Positions 28,144-37,215 of a stretch of DNA of 64,000 nt are shown in pieces. The notes beneath the pieces were generated by a model that saw only the letters and a program-made list of their open reading frames with translations, was not told the DNA's origin and made no database searches. Source of the stretch: Legionellales bacterium (GTDB taxonomy: Bacteria; Pseudomonadota; Gammaproteobacteria; Legionellales; Legionellaceae). A program made the position numbers and the translations under genes. The first letter of the stretch is position 1. Every line of letters starts with the position of its first letter. The stretch lies in the NCBI GenBank assembly GCA_027449905.1, contig DAIDKT010000101.1:26730-90729 (forward strand). Reading direction: 5' to 3'.

Positions 28144-29373
28144 TTGTTAGTCCAATCTTACATAAGAAAATGCCGCAAGCCTTGGTTGATTTGTTTATCT
28201 GCCGGTTTGTTCTTTTTTTATGAGTTTTTTCAATTGAACCTCTTTGACGTCATTAACCAACGATTGCGATCGAGTTTTCACATCGATGCAACTCAAGTCA
28301 GTTGGATGTCTAGTACCTTTGTTTGGGCTAATCTGTTTTTTTTATTACCGGCTGGTTTTATTCTAGATCGATTTCCTGCCCATCGAGTGATCTTAAGCGC
28401 TTTATTTGTCTGTTTGCTTGGGACAATAGGCTTTGGATTGGCGCCCTCTTTTGCTTGGGCCGCTTTCTTTCATTCTTTGACCGGCGTTGGCAATGCCTTT
28501 TGTTTTTTATCTTGTGTGGTACTTGTGCTGCGCTGGTTCCCACCTAATCGTCAAGCCTTGGTGATTGGTTGTATTGTAACCATGGCATTTGTAGGTGGCA
28601 TGGTTGCACTGACCCCCTTCGCCTATTTAAATACCCTGGTTGGTTGGCGACAGGCTATTTTTATCGATGTCTTATTTGGTGTCCTGATTTTTATTTGGAT
28701 TGCAATTTTTGTGCGTGATAAACGAGAGCCTACCAAATCTGCGCGTCCTATTGATTTAAACCTAAAACAAACTCTCTTGAACCCGCAAAACTTATTAGCA
28801 GGCATCTATACGGCTTGCCTTAATTTACCAATCATGGTTCTTTGTGCGCTGTGGGGTGAAAATTACTTGCAAACCACTCATCATATGAACAACATGACAG
28901 CCAGTCGTGTTATCAGTTTTATTTATATCGGTAGCATCTTGGGGTGTCCCTTGGTCGGCTGGTTATCTGACTTGCAAGGACGTCGCAAACCATTGATGAT
29001 CGTCGGTGCGCTTGCCACGGGCATCATTGTCTTATTTTTATTAACAGGCCAGGTGATGTCCCAACTGACTTTGAGTATATTTTTTTTCTTACTTGGATTA
29101 TTCACCAGCACACAAGTTATCAGCTATCCGCTGATTGCAGAAAGCAACCATCCCGACAATGCAGGGGCAGCAACTGGTATTGCATCGATGATTGTGATGG
29201 GTGGCGGCGGCGTTGGACAAGTTTTATTTGGTATGTTAATGCAGTATCACGCAGATGGCGCTATCCTACGTTATTCAGTGAGCGATTTTCAACATGGAAT
29301 GTGGATATTCCCAATCGCCGCCATGATAGCGTTATTGTCTACATTCAAATTGAGGGAGACATTTTGTCACTAG
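28144..29373 (+). CDS. Pht-like MFS transporter 1
   Basis: A major facilitator with 12 predicted helices in 409 residues. The first helix LFFFYEFFQLNLFDVI, then WMSSTFVWANLFFLLPAGFILDR, resembles the Pht/Fpt family of Legionella and Francisella phagosomal transporters. Translation starts at TTG 28144, fixed by AAGGAG a few bases upstream; there is no suitable ATG. It is followed after 27 bases by a second paralogue and then deoB, so a nucleoside is a likely substrate (inference; Legionella PhtC and PhtD are reported to bring in pyrimidine nucleosides). Confidence 0.85.
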   Translation: MLVQSYIRKCRKPWLICLSAGLFFFYEFFQLNLFDVINQRLRSSFHIDATQVSWMSSTFVWANLFFLLPAGFILDRFPAHRVILSALFVCLLGTIGFGLAPSFAWAAFFHSLTGVGNAFCFLSCVVLVLRWFPPNRQALVIGCIVTMAFVGGMVALTPFAYLNTLVGWRQAIFIDVLFGVLIFIWIAIFVRDKREPTKSARPIDLNLKQTLLNPQNLLAGIYTACLNLPIMVLCALWGENYLQTTHHMNNMTASRVISFIYIGSILGCPLVGWLSDLQGRRKPLMIVGALATGIIVLFLLTGQVMSQLTLSIFFFLLGLFTSTQVISYPLIAESNHPDNAGAATGIASMIVMGGGGVGQVLFGMLMQYHADGAILRYSVSDFQHGMWIFPIAAMIALLSTFKLRETFCH

Positions 29374-29400
29374 CAACAAAATACATCGTCAGGAGAACTA

Positions 29401-30693
29401 TTGGTGGAGATCGTGGAAAAATATCAAATTGATTATGAGGACCGACAAACATCTTCTTGGTTGCCGTGGTGTATTTGCTTGGTCGCTTCGCTTTTTTTCT
29501 TTTATGAATTTATTCAAGGCAATATGTTTGCATCCATTGCCGACAATATCATGCAAGATTTTCATATCCAAGCGGACAAAATGACTTATATGAGCAGTAT
29601 TTATTACGTATCAAATGTGCTGTTTTTATTTGTTGCGGGCATGATCCTTGATCGATTCTCAGCAAAAAAAACCCTCATCATCGCCATGTTATTGTGTGTG
29701 ATTAGCACGTTTGTTTTAGCCAATTCACACGCTTACTTTTTAGCCCTGGGCTGTCGATTTGTCACCGGCATTGGTAGCGCATTCTGCTTTTTAGGCCCCA
29801 TACGGATTGCCTCACGATGGTTTCCTCCGAAGCAGATGGCGCTGGTAACCGGTTTGATTGTTACCATCGCCATGTCTGGTGGCATGTTGGCTCAATACCC
29901 ATTGACTAAATTAGTGCTCTACATTGGCTGGCGAGATGCTTTGATGGTGATAGGATGGCTCGGTATCGTCATCTTGCTGATCATGTATGCAATTATTCAA
30001 GACAAACCTAAACAAATGAAATCATCCCCCCATCCCCAAATCGATATCTTAACCGCAGCGAAACTTGCCTATTTAAACCCACAAACCATTCGTGCCGCAA
30101 TGTATGGTAGTTTGATGAATATGGCAATTGCGGTATTTGGTGCGGTCATGGGATCGCTCTATTTAATGCAACGATTACAAATTGACAAACAAAGTGCGGC
30201 CATGGTTAATTCATTCTTGTTTTTGGGGTCTATTCTTGGCGGACCATTCATGGGCTGGTGCTCTGATAAACTGGGTCTGCGGATTGCACCGATGAAGTTT
30301 GGAGTCATCGCTTCATTATTAGTTTTGCTGTGTATTTTATACTGTGACGTTTCATTGCATATGATGTGCGTTTTATTTTTCCTCCTGGGTTTCTTCACGG
30401 CAACGCAAGTCATCAGCTACGCACTGGTTGCTGAGTGCAGCTCATCCGCGATGACAGCAACCGCTGTGAGTATCGTATCTATTTTAACTCAGACCGGTTA
30501 TATTATTTATCAAAACCTGTTTAGCGCATTACTTTTAAAACATGGTGAAATGCGAATGGTCGATCAAGTGCCCATCTATTCGCTCGGTGATTATCAATTC
30601 GCCACGACGATTTTACCAATTGGACTTATTGTGGCGATTATTGTTTTGTTTGGTTTAAAAGAAACTTATTGTCGTCGTTTACAAGGATTATGA
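29401..30693 (+). CDS. Pht-like MFS transporter 2
   Basis: A 430-residue, 12-helix paralogue of the preceding gene with the same signature (LFFFYEFIQGNMFASIADNI, YYVSNVLFLFVAGMILDRFS). It also starts with TTG (29401), preceded by AGGAG; a GTG follows directly and could be used instead. The stop overlaps the first codon of deoB, so translation of deoB is coupled to it. Loop lengths and charged residues differ from copy 1, suggesting different substrates or partly different roles rather than a fresh duplication. Confidence 0.85.
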   Translation: MVEIVEKYQIDYEDRQTSSWLPWCICLVASLFFFYEFIQGNMFASIADNIMQDFHIQADKMTYMSSIYYVSNVLFLFVAGMILDRFSAKKTLIIAMLLCVISTFVLANSHAYFLALGCRFVTGIGSAFCFLGPIRIASRWFPPKQMALVTGLIVTIAMSGGMLAQYPLTKLVLYIGWRDALMVIGWLGIVILLIMYAIIQDKPKQMKSSPHPQIDILTAAKLAYLNPQTIRAAMYGSLMNMAIAVFGAVMGSLYLMQRLQIDKQSAAMVNSFLFLGSILGGPFMGWCSDKLGLRIAPMKFGVIASLLVLLCILYCDVSLHMMCVLFFLLGFFTATQVISYALVAECSSSAMTATAVSIVSILTQTGYIIYQNLFSALLLKHGEMRMVDQVPIYSLGDYQFATTILPIGLIVAIIVLFGLKETYCRRLQGL

Positions 30694-31910
30694 TGCCACG
30701 CGTTTGTATTTTATTAATGGATTCTCTCGGAATTGGTGCCAGTTTGGATGCCGATCGGTATGGTGATGCTGGCGCCAATACCTTTGGCCATATCGTAGAG
30801 GCATGTCTCGCTGGACAAGCCGATCGCACCGGCGTTCGGTCGGGGCCATTACACATTCCTCATTTAGCCAATCAAGGTCTTTATCATGCAACCGTTGCAA
30901 GCTCTGGCCTTAAAATTTGTGATTTGGCTACTTTAAATCGACCCAATGGCTATTTTGGCTATGCAGTTGAACAAAGCCTTGGTAAAGACACTCCGAGTGG
31001 CCATTGGGAGTTGGCGGGTGTTCCGATCATGTCTGAATGGGGTTATTTCCCTTCCGAAACCCCATGCTTTCCAAAAGAACTGATCGATAATCTCATCACA
31101 TTAGGAAATCTACCTGGCGTTTTGGGTGAAACTCACGCATCTGGAACGGATATTATCCAAAAATTTGGTGATGAGCACATTCGAACTGGCCAACCGATCG
31201 TTTATACCTCGGCCGACAGTGTTTTTCAAATTGCAGCGCATGAAACCCATTTCGGGCTTCAGCGCTTGTATGATTTATGCCTACTCGCGCGAAAATTAGT
31301 TGATACATATCAAATTGGTCGAGTTATTGCGAGACCTTTCATGGGTGACTCTGGTCAGTTTAGCAGAACCGGAAATCGACGTGACTATGCAACACCTCCC
31401 CCGGCACCGACGCTCCTTGATAAATTAATCGAAGCCGAGCGTGATGTGATTGCAATTGGAAAAACCGCTGATATTTTTGCTCATCAGGGGATCACTGAGT
31501 CGATCCATGCGGATGGGAACATGGCCTTGTTTGATAAAACCCTATCTGCCATGAAAACGGCAAGTCCTGGAAGTCTTGTTTTTACTAATTTTGTTGATTT
31601 CGACTCATCTTACGGACATAGACGTGACATCATTGGTTATGCCCATGCGCTTGAACAATTTGACGTACGGATGAGTGAATTAGATTCATTATTAAAACCC
31701 GATGACCTGGTTGTGATTACCGCGGATCATGGTTGTGATCCAACCAGACCAGGCTCTGACCACACCAGAGAACATATTCCCGTTTTGGCTTATGGGCCGT
31801 CTATTAAAGGACACTTTATTGGACGTCGAGATACCTTTGCCGACGTTGGGCAAAGCATTGCGAGCTATCTCGGTATCGACCGATTGGAACATGGGGTATC
31901 TTTCTTATAA
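30693..31910 (+). CDS. deoB: Phosphopentomutase
   Basis: DeoB of 405 residues converts (deoxy)ribose-1-phosphate to the 5-phosphate in nucleoside breakdown. The alkaline-phosphatase-fold metal sites are visible: MDSLGIGA with the first Asp near the N-terminus, TPSGHWELAG with the phosphorylated Thr region, and ITADHGCDPT plus SDHTREHIPV at the C-terminus. ATG 30690 or 30693 may start it; 30693 has the better spacing to AAGGA. The overlap with the transporter gene makes an uptake-plus-catabolism operon. Confidence 0.93.
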   Translation: MPRVCILLMDSLGIGASLDADRYGDAGANTFGHIVEACLAGQADRTGVRSGPLHIPHLANQGLYHATVASSGLKICDLATLNRPNGYFGYAVEQSLGKDTPSGHWELAGVPIMSEWGYFPSETPCFPKELIDNLITLGNLPGVLGETHASGTDIIQKFGDEHIRTGQPIVYTSADSVFQIAAHETHFGLQRLYDLCLLARKLVDTYQIGRVIARPFMGDSGQFSRTGNRRDYATPPPAPTLLDKLIEAERDVIAIGKTADIFAHQGITESIHADGNMALFDKTLSAMKTASPGSLVFTNFVDFDSSYGHRRDIIGYAHALEQFDVRMSELDSLLKPDDLVVITADHGCDPTRPGSDHTREHIPVLAYGPSIKGHFIGRRDTFADVGQSIASYLGIDRLEHGVSFL

Positions 31911-32335
31911 ATGACCTATCCAACTTTATTTTTGAGCTATTGTGAAAAATTTTCAGTTAAATTAACCACATTGCGTAAAACAGTTTTGTATATTTTATGG
32001 TCTGAAATAAGCCAATGAAAGCTTATCACGTCTTAAATCAGCTATTGAAGCTTAAACCCAACGCAACCCCGCCAACCGTCTACCGCGCGTTGGATTTTTT
32101 TGTCAGTCACGGAATATTACACAAAATTGAGTCAATCCAATCATACGCGCTTTGTTGTGAACCCAGCATGGAGTTCATGTCTGACATTTTGATTGTGTGT
32201 GATAGTTGCCATCAAGTTTTTGAAACATTCGACAAAAACATACATAATTTATTCAGACAATTCGCGGAAACCCATCAGTTTAAACTCACACCCAGTCCAA
32301 TTGAACTAAAAGCCATCTGCAATGGCTGTGCTTAA
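31911..32335 (+). pseudogene. zur: Zur-type zinc regulator split by a frameshift
   Basis: The first frame starts with ATG 31911, directly after the deoB stop, and reads 35 codons including VKLTTLRKTVLYILWSEISQ before TGA 32016-32018. The second frame starts at ATG 32015 inside that stop (ATGA) and reads MKAYHVLNQLLKLKPNATPP, then TVYRALDFFVSHGILHKIES and the zinc-site pair CDSC and C-terminal CNGC (106 residues). Together they make a normal-length Zur; a one-base change separates them. Either the gene is broken, the base call is wrong, or the ATGA overlap allows two chains to be made. The DNA-recognition helix is in the second chain, but the first helices are lost from it. Its 3' end overlaps the end of pyrD by 30 bases. 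Confidence 0.75.
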
Positions 32336-33319
32336 ACCTAAATCACGAATTAATTGAGGCCCATGATAAATCAATCCTGTATAGACTTGCAATAAAGAAG
32401 CACCCGCTGCCATTTTTGCTTGGGCTGCTTGGATACTATCGATTCCGCCTGATCCTATCAACACAATTGCATCGCCAACGATCTCTTTGAGGACGCTTAA
32501 ATGGCGAGTCGAACTGGCAAATAACGGAGGGCCACTTAATCCGCCTATTTCATTGCCAAAAGGTAGTTGAGACACCCCTTCTCGAGCCTGGGTCGTATTG
32601 GTCGCAATGATGCCATCTAACTGATGCGTTAACGCAATGTCAGCCATTTTTTTTAAGGTTTCGTCAGTCTCATCAGGTGAGAGCTTGACAACCATAGGAA
32701 CATAGCGCTGGTGTAAATCTGCTAAATGTAATTGCTCTTGCCTCAACAGTTTCAGTAAATCATTAAAATAGCCTGCTTGTTGTAATTGCCGCAGATCGGG
32801 GGTATTCGGCGAGGAAATATTGATGGTAACATAAGAAGCATGTTGATAGACGCCGCGCAAACAATCAAGATAATCCGCTGAAGCATGATTCAAGTGAGTA
32901 TCTTTATTTTTACCAATATTGATCCCAAGAATTCCTTGATACCGTGTTTTCTTGAGATTGGTGATTAAATAATCAAGCCCGCGATTATTAAAACCCATTC
33001 GATTAATCAGTGCCTGTGCTTTTGGCAAGCGAAACAAACGCGGCTTAGGATTGCCTTCTTGTGCACGTGGCGTCACAGTACCAACTTCAATAAAAGAAAA
33101 CCCAATTTTTGCTAAAGCATCGAGGTGATCACCATTTTTATCCAGGCCCGCGGCCAATCCGATTCTATGAGGAAAGCAAAGCCCCATCAGCTTGATCGAA
33201 TGAGAACTTGTGGGACCAGGAAAACAAAAGCTTGGCAAATAATCCAACACAGAAAAAGTCAATGCATGGGCGGTTTCTGGTTCCAAAAAAAATAGTAAGG
33301 GGCGAATAAGTGAATACAT
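32306..33319 (-). CDS. pyrD: Dihydroorotate dehydrogenase (quinone)
   Basis: Class 2 PyrD of 337 residues oxidises dihydroorotate to orotate with FMN and passes electrons to the quinone pool at the inner membrane. The N-terminal [20 protein letters not shown] helix is the membrane-binding extension of class 2 enzymes. FMN and substrate sites are [20 protein letters not shown] and [11 protein letters not shown] with the catalytic Ser; ATNTTQ and IGSGGIDS follow. It is convergent with zur (30-base overlap) and divergent from the BON gene. Confidence 0.96.
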   Translation of the reverse strand: MYSLIRPLLFFLEPETAHALTFSVLDYLPSFCFPGPTSSHSIKLMGLCFPHRIGLAAGLDKNGDHLDALAKIGFSFIEVGTVTPRAQEGNPKPRLFRLPKAQALINRMGFNNRGLDYLITNLKKTRYQGILGINIGKNKDTHLNHASADYLDCLRGVYQHASYVTINISSPNTPDLRQLQQAGYFNDLLKLLRQEQLHLADLHQRYVPMVVKLSPDETDETLKKMADIALTHQLDGIIATNTTQAREGVSQLPFGNEIGGLSGPPLFASSTRHLSVLKEIVGDAIVLIGSGGIDSIQAAQAKMAAGASLLQVYTGLIYHGPQLIRDLGLSTAIADGF

Positions 33320-33340
33320 AAGAATCCTAGAAGTTTATGA

Positions 33341-33346
33341 TATAAT
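33341..33346 (+). promoter_or_regulatory. -10 box upstream of the BON-domain gene
   Basis: A perfect TATAAT lies here; no good -35 is seen 17 bases upstream. A start of transcription near 33353 would make ATG 33348 and 33354 unlikely and favours ATG 33378. Confidence 0.4.
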
Positions 33347-33377
33347 CGTGCCCATGTTAACTAGACTATCACTGATT

Positions 33378-33929
33378 ATGAGCACATTACTTCGTCTTTT
33401 ATTTTCAATTTTGCTGATTGTAGCGATTAATCAGGCACAAGCAACTGACTTAAAGAAAATTGGTGAAAATATCAGTGACACTGTCATTACCACCAAAATT
33501 AAAACAAGAATCGCCAAGGATAAAAATTTAAATCCGCTGAAGATTTCTGTCAGCACCGACCATGGTATTGTAATGCTAAAAGGCTATGCAAAGAACAAGC
33601 AAGCGTTTGTTGATACCTTACGGATTGCCACGAGTACCAAAGGGGTCCAATCTGTCAACACCAGTCAACTTGAAATCAAACGAGTCAATTCTGCATTAGC
33701 CGATGCCTACATTACAACCAAAGTTGAGGCGGCCGTTTTAGAGTCTAAAGTTTTAGATGATGAATCGATTCCCTTAGTCGGAATTAATGCAAGCACTCAG
33801 AATGGCATTGTGACACTCTCTGGATTATTGTCATCAAATAAGGCCATTGATGCTATAATAAAACGAGTCCATAAAATTCATGGCGTGAAAAAAGTTATAT
33901 CAAATCTGGAGTTAAAACCCGTGCCGTAA
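33378..33929 (+). CDS. Periplasmic protein with two BON domains
   Basis: An exported protein of 183 residues from ATG 33378, with a signal peptide ending near NQAQA (about residue 22). Two BON domains follow: ISDTVITTKIKTRIAKD...GIVMLKGYAKN and ALADAYITTKVEAAVLES...NGIVTLSGLLSS. BON domains bind phospholipid or outer-membrane surfaces; OsmY and DolP are the best known. Upstream ATGs at 33348 and 33354 are possible, but they lie too close to the -10 box. No strong ribosome binding site is seen for any of them. Confidence 0.85.
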   Translation: MSTLLRLLFSILLIVAINQAQATDLKKIGENISDTVITTKIKTRIAKDKNLNPLKISVSTDHGIVMLKGYAKNKQAFVDTLRIATSTKGVQSVNTSQLEIKRVNSALADAYITTKVEAAVLESKVLDDESIPLVGINASTQNGIVTLSGLLSSNKAIDAIIKRVHKIHGVKKVISNLELKPVP

Positions 33930-33960
33930 AGGAGTTTGGGCTTCAGAAAAAAGGTGGCTT

Positions 33961-34665
33961 ATGAAACCGACAGTATTGATTATCACTTGTGAGCATGCTG
34001 TAAACACAGTTCCAGATAATTATATGTTTTTATTCCAAAAACATCATAATCTATTAAAATCATCTCGGGCGATGGATATTGGTTCGTTGGATATTACCCG
34101 ACATGTCTGCCATGACCTCGGGTGTCAATTCACTCAGACTCAAGTCACCCGCTTGTTAATTGATTGCAATCGCAGCGTGAGTCATAATCGTTGCTTTTCA
34201 AAATTCAGCCACAAACTGCCCGACTCAGAAAAAAAATATCTTATTGAGCAATACTATATCCCCTTTCGTCAACAAACCATGGATCTTATCACACACCATC
34301 ATCACAACAATGAACAAATTTTGCATGTATCCATTCACACTTTCAAACCTTTTTTAAGAGGTTTACGGCAAAATGCAGGGATAGGGTTACTCTATGATTC
34401 CCGACGACATGCCGAGAAAGAAGTTGCCAGAATATGGCACGGATTGCTTTTACAAGAAACACCAACATATCTAACCCGGATGAATTATCCCTTTCCAGGG
34501 AAAAGCGACAGCTTTACTCATGCCTTACGCCACCAATATGGTGAGCAAGATTACTTGGGAATTGAAATGGAAATTAATCAGGTGTTAGCTAACAGCCCCG
34601 CATCTATCAGCGAGGTAGCAAATGCCATTGCCCATAGCTTGAAACAGCTACTGGAGTTATTATAG
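33961..34665 (+). CDS. N-formylglutamate amidohydrolase family protein
   Basis: A protein of 234 residues with the family start LIITCEHAVNTVPDNY, the LLIDCNRS segment, HVSIHTFKP and the C-terminal YLGIEMEINQ. True members release glutamate from N-formylglutamate at the end of a histidine degradation route; no hut genes are nearby and the general family has broader, unproven substrates. AAGGTGG precedes the ATG at 33961. Confidence 0.85.
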   Translation: MKPTVLIITCEHAVNTVPDNYMFLFQKHHNLLKSSRAMDIGSLDITRHVCHDLGCQFTQTQVTRLLIDCNRSVSHNRCFSKFSHKLPDSEKKYLIEQYYIPFRQQTMDLITHHHHNNEQILHVSIHTFKPFLRGLRQNAGIGLLYDSRRHAEKEVARIWHGLLLQETPTYLTRMNYPFPGKSDSFTHALRHQYGEQDYLGIEMEINQVLANSPASISEVANAIAHSLKQLLELL

Positions 34666-34695
34666 GGTCTGCTAATGAAATCGAGTATTTTCAGG

Positions 34696-34721
34696 TAAGC
34701 GGACTTCATGAAGTCCGCTTA
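34696..34721. repeat. 26-bp perfect palindrome made of fused MITE ends
   Basis: TAAGCGGACTTCA is followed directly by its reverse complement. Each arm equals the outer end of the 184-bp element (8620-8803, 63325-63509), so this looks like a deletion derivative or a solo end pair. It lies between the convergent ends of the amidohydrolase-family gene and fur and could terminate both transcripts. Confidence 0.75.
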
Positions 34722-34736
34722 GAATGGTTATATTGA

Positions 34737-35147
34737 TTAAGAGCATAGAGGACAGGTTCCATAAACATTTAAAGCATGTCCTGTCATTTTAAAACCCGCA
34801 CGCTCTGCTATCATACTTTGTCTTTGTTCTATCACGTCATCGACAAACTCTTCAACCAAACCACATTTGACGCAAACCAAATGATCATGATGTTCACCCT
34901 GACTCAATTCGAATACAGAGTAGCCACCTTCAAAATTATGGCGGGCAATCAAACCAGCCGCTTCAAATTGGGCCAGAACTCGATAAACAGTTGCCAAACT
35001 CACATCCTCACCTAGCTCAAGCAATCCTTTGTATACATCTTCTGCGCTCATATGGTGTTGACTGGCTTGCTCTAAAATTTGCAAAATCTTTAATCGGGGC
35101 ATCGTAATTTTAAGCCCGACATTTTTTAATTGTTTACTCTCTTCCAT
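34737..35147 (-). CDS. fur: Ferric uptake regulator
   Basis: Fur of 136 residues, slightly shorter than E. coli Fur at the C-terminus, represses iron uptake genes with Fe(II). The winged helix includes MPRLKILQILEQA and DVSLATVYRVLAQFEAAGLI; the metal site HHDHLVCVKCGLVEEF and the C-terminal CPLC pair are intact. The ATG at 35147 follows GAGGATTACC; a longer frame to 35207 lacks homology. It is divergent from bamE, an arrangement also known in Pseudomonas (fur-omlA). Confidence 0.95.
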   Translation of the reverse strand: MEESKQLKNVGLKITMPRLKILQILEQASQHHMSAEDVYKGLLELGEDVSLATVYRVLAQFEAAGLIARHNFEGGYSVFELSQGEHHDHLVCVKCGLVEEFVDDVIEQRQSMIAERAGFKMTGHALNVYGTCPLCS

Positions 35148-35216
35148 GGTAATCCTCGTCCTGGAAATGATAGCATGATATACTGCCCTGCAAATTAAAA
35201 CGTTCAAGGCAAAAAC

Positions 35217-35558
35217 ATGCGAATTAAAATTTTTCTATTGATTATCAGTATAACCTTTTTGCAAACAGGGTGCATCCCATATGATTTTTCCAGGAAATAT
35301 GCCCAGCAAGGTAATCTGTTATCCAAAAAAAGAATTAATCGTTTACAGATTGGCATGAGTAAGGAAGATGTCTCCATTCTCATGGGAACCAGTCTGGTAA
35401 GCCCGTTATTCAGCATGGATCGTTGGGATTACGCATACACCTGGCGCAAAGCCAATCATCCGCTCCTTGTTCGCCATTTGGTTTTATACTTCAAAAATAA
35501 TCGCCTGGTGCACATTGAAAAAAGCCAACTGGGACAAGCGCCTGTGACAAGAAACTAG
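35217..35558 (+). CDS. bamE: Outer membrane assembly lipoprotein BamE
   Basis: BamE (SmpA/OmlA) of 113 residues is a lipoprotein of the BAM complex that inserts outer-membrane beta-barrels. The signal peptide ends with the lipobox LQTGC at residues 15-19. The core INRLQIGMSKEDVSILMGTS and the YTWRKANHPLLVRHLVLYFKN strand pair match the family. AAGG precedes the ATG; a TATACT box at 35179-35184 is a candidate -10. It converges with rnfH. Confidence 0.93.
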   Translation: MRIKIFLLIISITFLQTGCIPYDFSRKYAQQGNLLSKKRINRLQIGMSKEDVSILMGTSLVSPLFSMDRWDYAYTWRKANHPLLVRHLVLYFKNNRLVHIEKSQLGQAPVTRN

Positions 35559-35594
35559 TCAACCCCGTCGTCGCCAGTGTGACTACTGTGCTGT

Positions 35595-35879
35595 TTAGGA
35601 TAATGCACGTTGTCGCCTTTTTTCTTTGGGATCACAACGCAATGGCCGATAAATCTCGACTCGATCACCCGGTTTTACCAAGGTATTTTTAGCAACGAGT
35701 TTTGAAAAAATGCCGACACTTAACTCGGCACTCTCCGGATGACTTTGCATCAAACCAGAATGCTCCAAAACATCGGCGACAGTTAAACCAGATGCAAAAG
35801 GGACTAATTTTCGGATCGTTGTTTTTGAAACAGGGGTATAAATAACCTCGACAAACCGTTCAAGTCGTTCATTCAACAT
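35595..35879 (-). CDS. rnfH: RnfH family ubiquitin-like protein
   Basis: A small beta-grasp protein of 94 residues (UPF0125) from ATG 35879: FVEVIYTPVSKTTIRKLVPF, TVADVLEHSGL and PGDRVEIYRPLRCDPKEKRR are the family landmarks. Its function is unclear; it is the usual partner of ratA, and the pair has been discussed as an atypical toxin-antitoxin module in some strains. ATG 35909 is also in frame but the family normally starts close to the first strand. It overlaps the end of ratA by 11 bases. Confidence 0.9.
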   Translation of the reverse strand: MLNERLERFVEVIYTPVSKTTIRKLVPFASGLTVADVLEHSGLMQSHPESAELSVGIFSKLVAKNTLVKPGDRVEIYRPLRCDPKEKRRQRALS

Positions 35880-36300
35880 AAATATTTTCTGCTCGACTAC
35901 AAAATGCATCGACCATTTTATCGGTTACCTGCTCAAATATCGGACCTAATAGCATGGAAAACATTTTCCCTGCAAATTCAAATTCTAAATCAAATGAAAT
36001 TAAACACCCTGTTTCCACTTCATCAAATCGCCAAAATCCTTCGAGATGGCTGAAGGGGCCATCAACCAGTCGTAACTCGATCATTTTATAAGGAAGTAAA
36101 CGGTTTCTGGTCGTAAATGATTTGCTCATCCCCGCAGCAGCCACAGACAAAGTTGCTTGCACTTCATCTTCATCACGATGATGCACAATACTGGAGCTAA
36201 AATAGGGAACGAATTCACTATATTTCTCGATATCATTGACTAAATTATACATTTGCTCACACGAATATCGAACCACCCGTGATTTTTTAACAATCGTCAT
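35869..36300 (-). CDS. ratA: RatA/Coq10-type START-domain protein
   Basis: A protein of 143 residues with a START-like fold: VRYSCEQMYNLVNDIEKYSEFVPY and the C-terminal FEQVTDKMVDAFCSRAENIY helix are typical. Proteins of this family act as ubiquinone-binding Coq10 homologues or, in E. coli, as RatA, reported to block 70S association. The ATG at 36300 falls within the last codons of the upstream esterase gene (14-base overlap), so esterase-ratA-rnfH forms an operon. Confidence 0.93.
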   Translation of the reverse strand: MTIVKKSRVVRYSCEQMYNLVNDIEKYSEFVPYFSSSIVHHRDEDEVQATLSVAAAGMSKSFTTRNRLLPYKMIELRLVDGPFSHLEGFWRFDEVETGCLISFDLEFEFAGKMFSMLLGPIFEQVTDKMVDAFCSRAENIYVE

Positions 36301-36970
36301 GATTCGTCTCCTGCACAAAGCTGGTGCCTAAAACCTGACTGAACCAACTTGATAGATCTCTCATTTCTTCTGGACAAATGGTATGTTCCATCGGATATTG
36401 TCGCCATGTAATTGACGCAACATGATGATTAACCAACCAATCATAACCCAATTTAGTCCAACTGGGTTGAACAATCGGATCGTGCTCACCAATGGCCATA
36501 AAAATTGGGGTTTCAGGATGGCCAATAGATGGTATTTCTGATACCAAAGGTAAATACCCAGACAATGCAATGATCCCACCGAGCTGTCTAGCTGAACGCA
36601 ACCCGCTAAATAAAGCCATTGCACCGCCTTGAGAAAAGCCGGCTAAAAAAATTTGTTGTGATTTAAAACCATTATCAAGTTGTTGATCGATTGCCTGTTG
36701 GATCAACTGTTCAGATGCCAATATTCCCTCGCGATCTTGTCTGTCACCTAATCCCAACCCCACAATGTCATACCATGCCCGCATTTGCATCCCGCCATTT
36801 AATGTTACAGACCGAATAGGCGCATCGATAAAGACGTGTCGCAAGGGTGAAAGGTCAGGTGATAACAAATCGGCTATCCCCATCATATCCTGCGCATTCG
36901 CGCCCAGTCCATGTAACCAAATGACACAGGCTTTTGCGGTTTGCTTGGAGTCTTTTATATAAGCGTTCAA
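36287..36970 (-). CDS. Phospholipase/carboxylesterase family hydrolase
   Basis: An alpha/beta hydrolase of about 227 residues related to Pseudomonas carboxylesterase and acyl-protein thioesterases. Visible are VIWLHGLGANAQD (oxyanion), the nucleophile elbow LAGFSQGGAMAL with Ser, Asp in GEHDPIVQPSW and His in PMEHTICPEE. I place the start at TTG 36970, which has GGGGA 6 bases upstream and gives the usual family length; the longer frame to 37102 runs into a dispersed repeat (37058-37157). It heads the operon with ratA and rnfH. Confidence 0.85.
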   Translation of the reverse strand: MNAYIKDSKQTAKACVIWLHGLGANAQDMMGIADLLSPDLSPLRHVFIDAPIRSVTLNGGMQMRAWYDIVGLGLGDRQDREGILASEQLIQQAIDQQLDNGFKSQQIFLAGFSQGGAMALFSGLRSARQLGGIIALSGYLPLVSEIPSIGHPETPIFMAIGEHDPIVQPSWTKLGYDWLVNHHVASITWRQYPMEHTICPEEMRDLSSWFSQVLGTSFVQETNHDDC

Positions 36971-37057
36971 TATGTTCCCCACAAAATTGGAGATTATCTC
37001 TAAAGAAGCCGAAGATAACAAGAGATAGGGTGCAACTCTCGTATAGACAAATAAAAC

Positions 37058-37157
37058 ATGCGTTGGGCCTCGGCACAAGGTGAAATCGACAAGAGGAGAC
37101 AAATTGACATCAGTTTGTCATGCGCCTATGATCTTCGTTGGGTCAGGGCCCAACCCA
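37058..37157 (+). repeat. GTTGGGCC repeat, about 100 bp, copy 3
   Basis: It runs from ATGCGTTGGGCC to GGGCCCAACCC with AGGAGACAAATTGACATCAG and TTTGTCATGCGCC inside. The ends form an inverted repeat, and the interior closely matches 15241-15340 and 11155-11255. It lies between the divergent esterase and lptM/dapF transcripts. Confidence 0.75.
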
Positions 37158-37215
37158 TTTGCCTATAGGGAGTATCACTCCAAGAGATAAGACAGCCTAG
37201 AAGAGGTATGATAGC

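Noticed and set aside
35163..35184. Fur box between fur and bamE
   Set aside because: ATGATAGCATGATA is only a partial match to the Fur consensus and does not have its symmetry.
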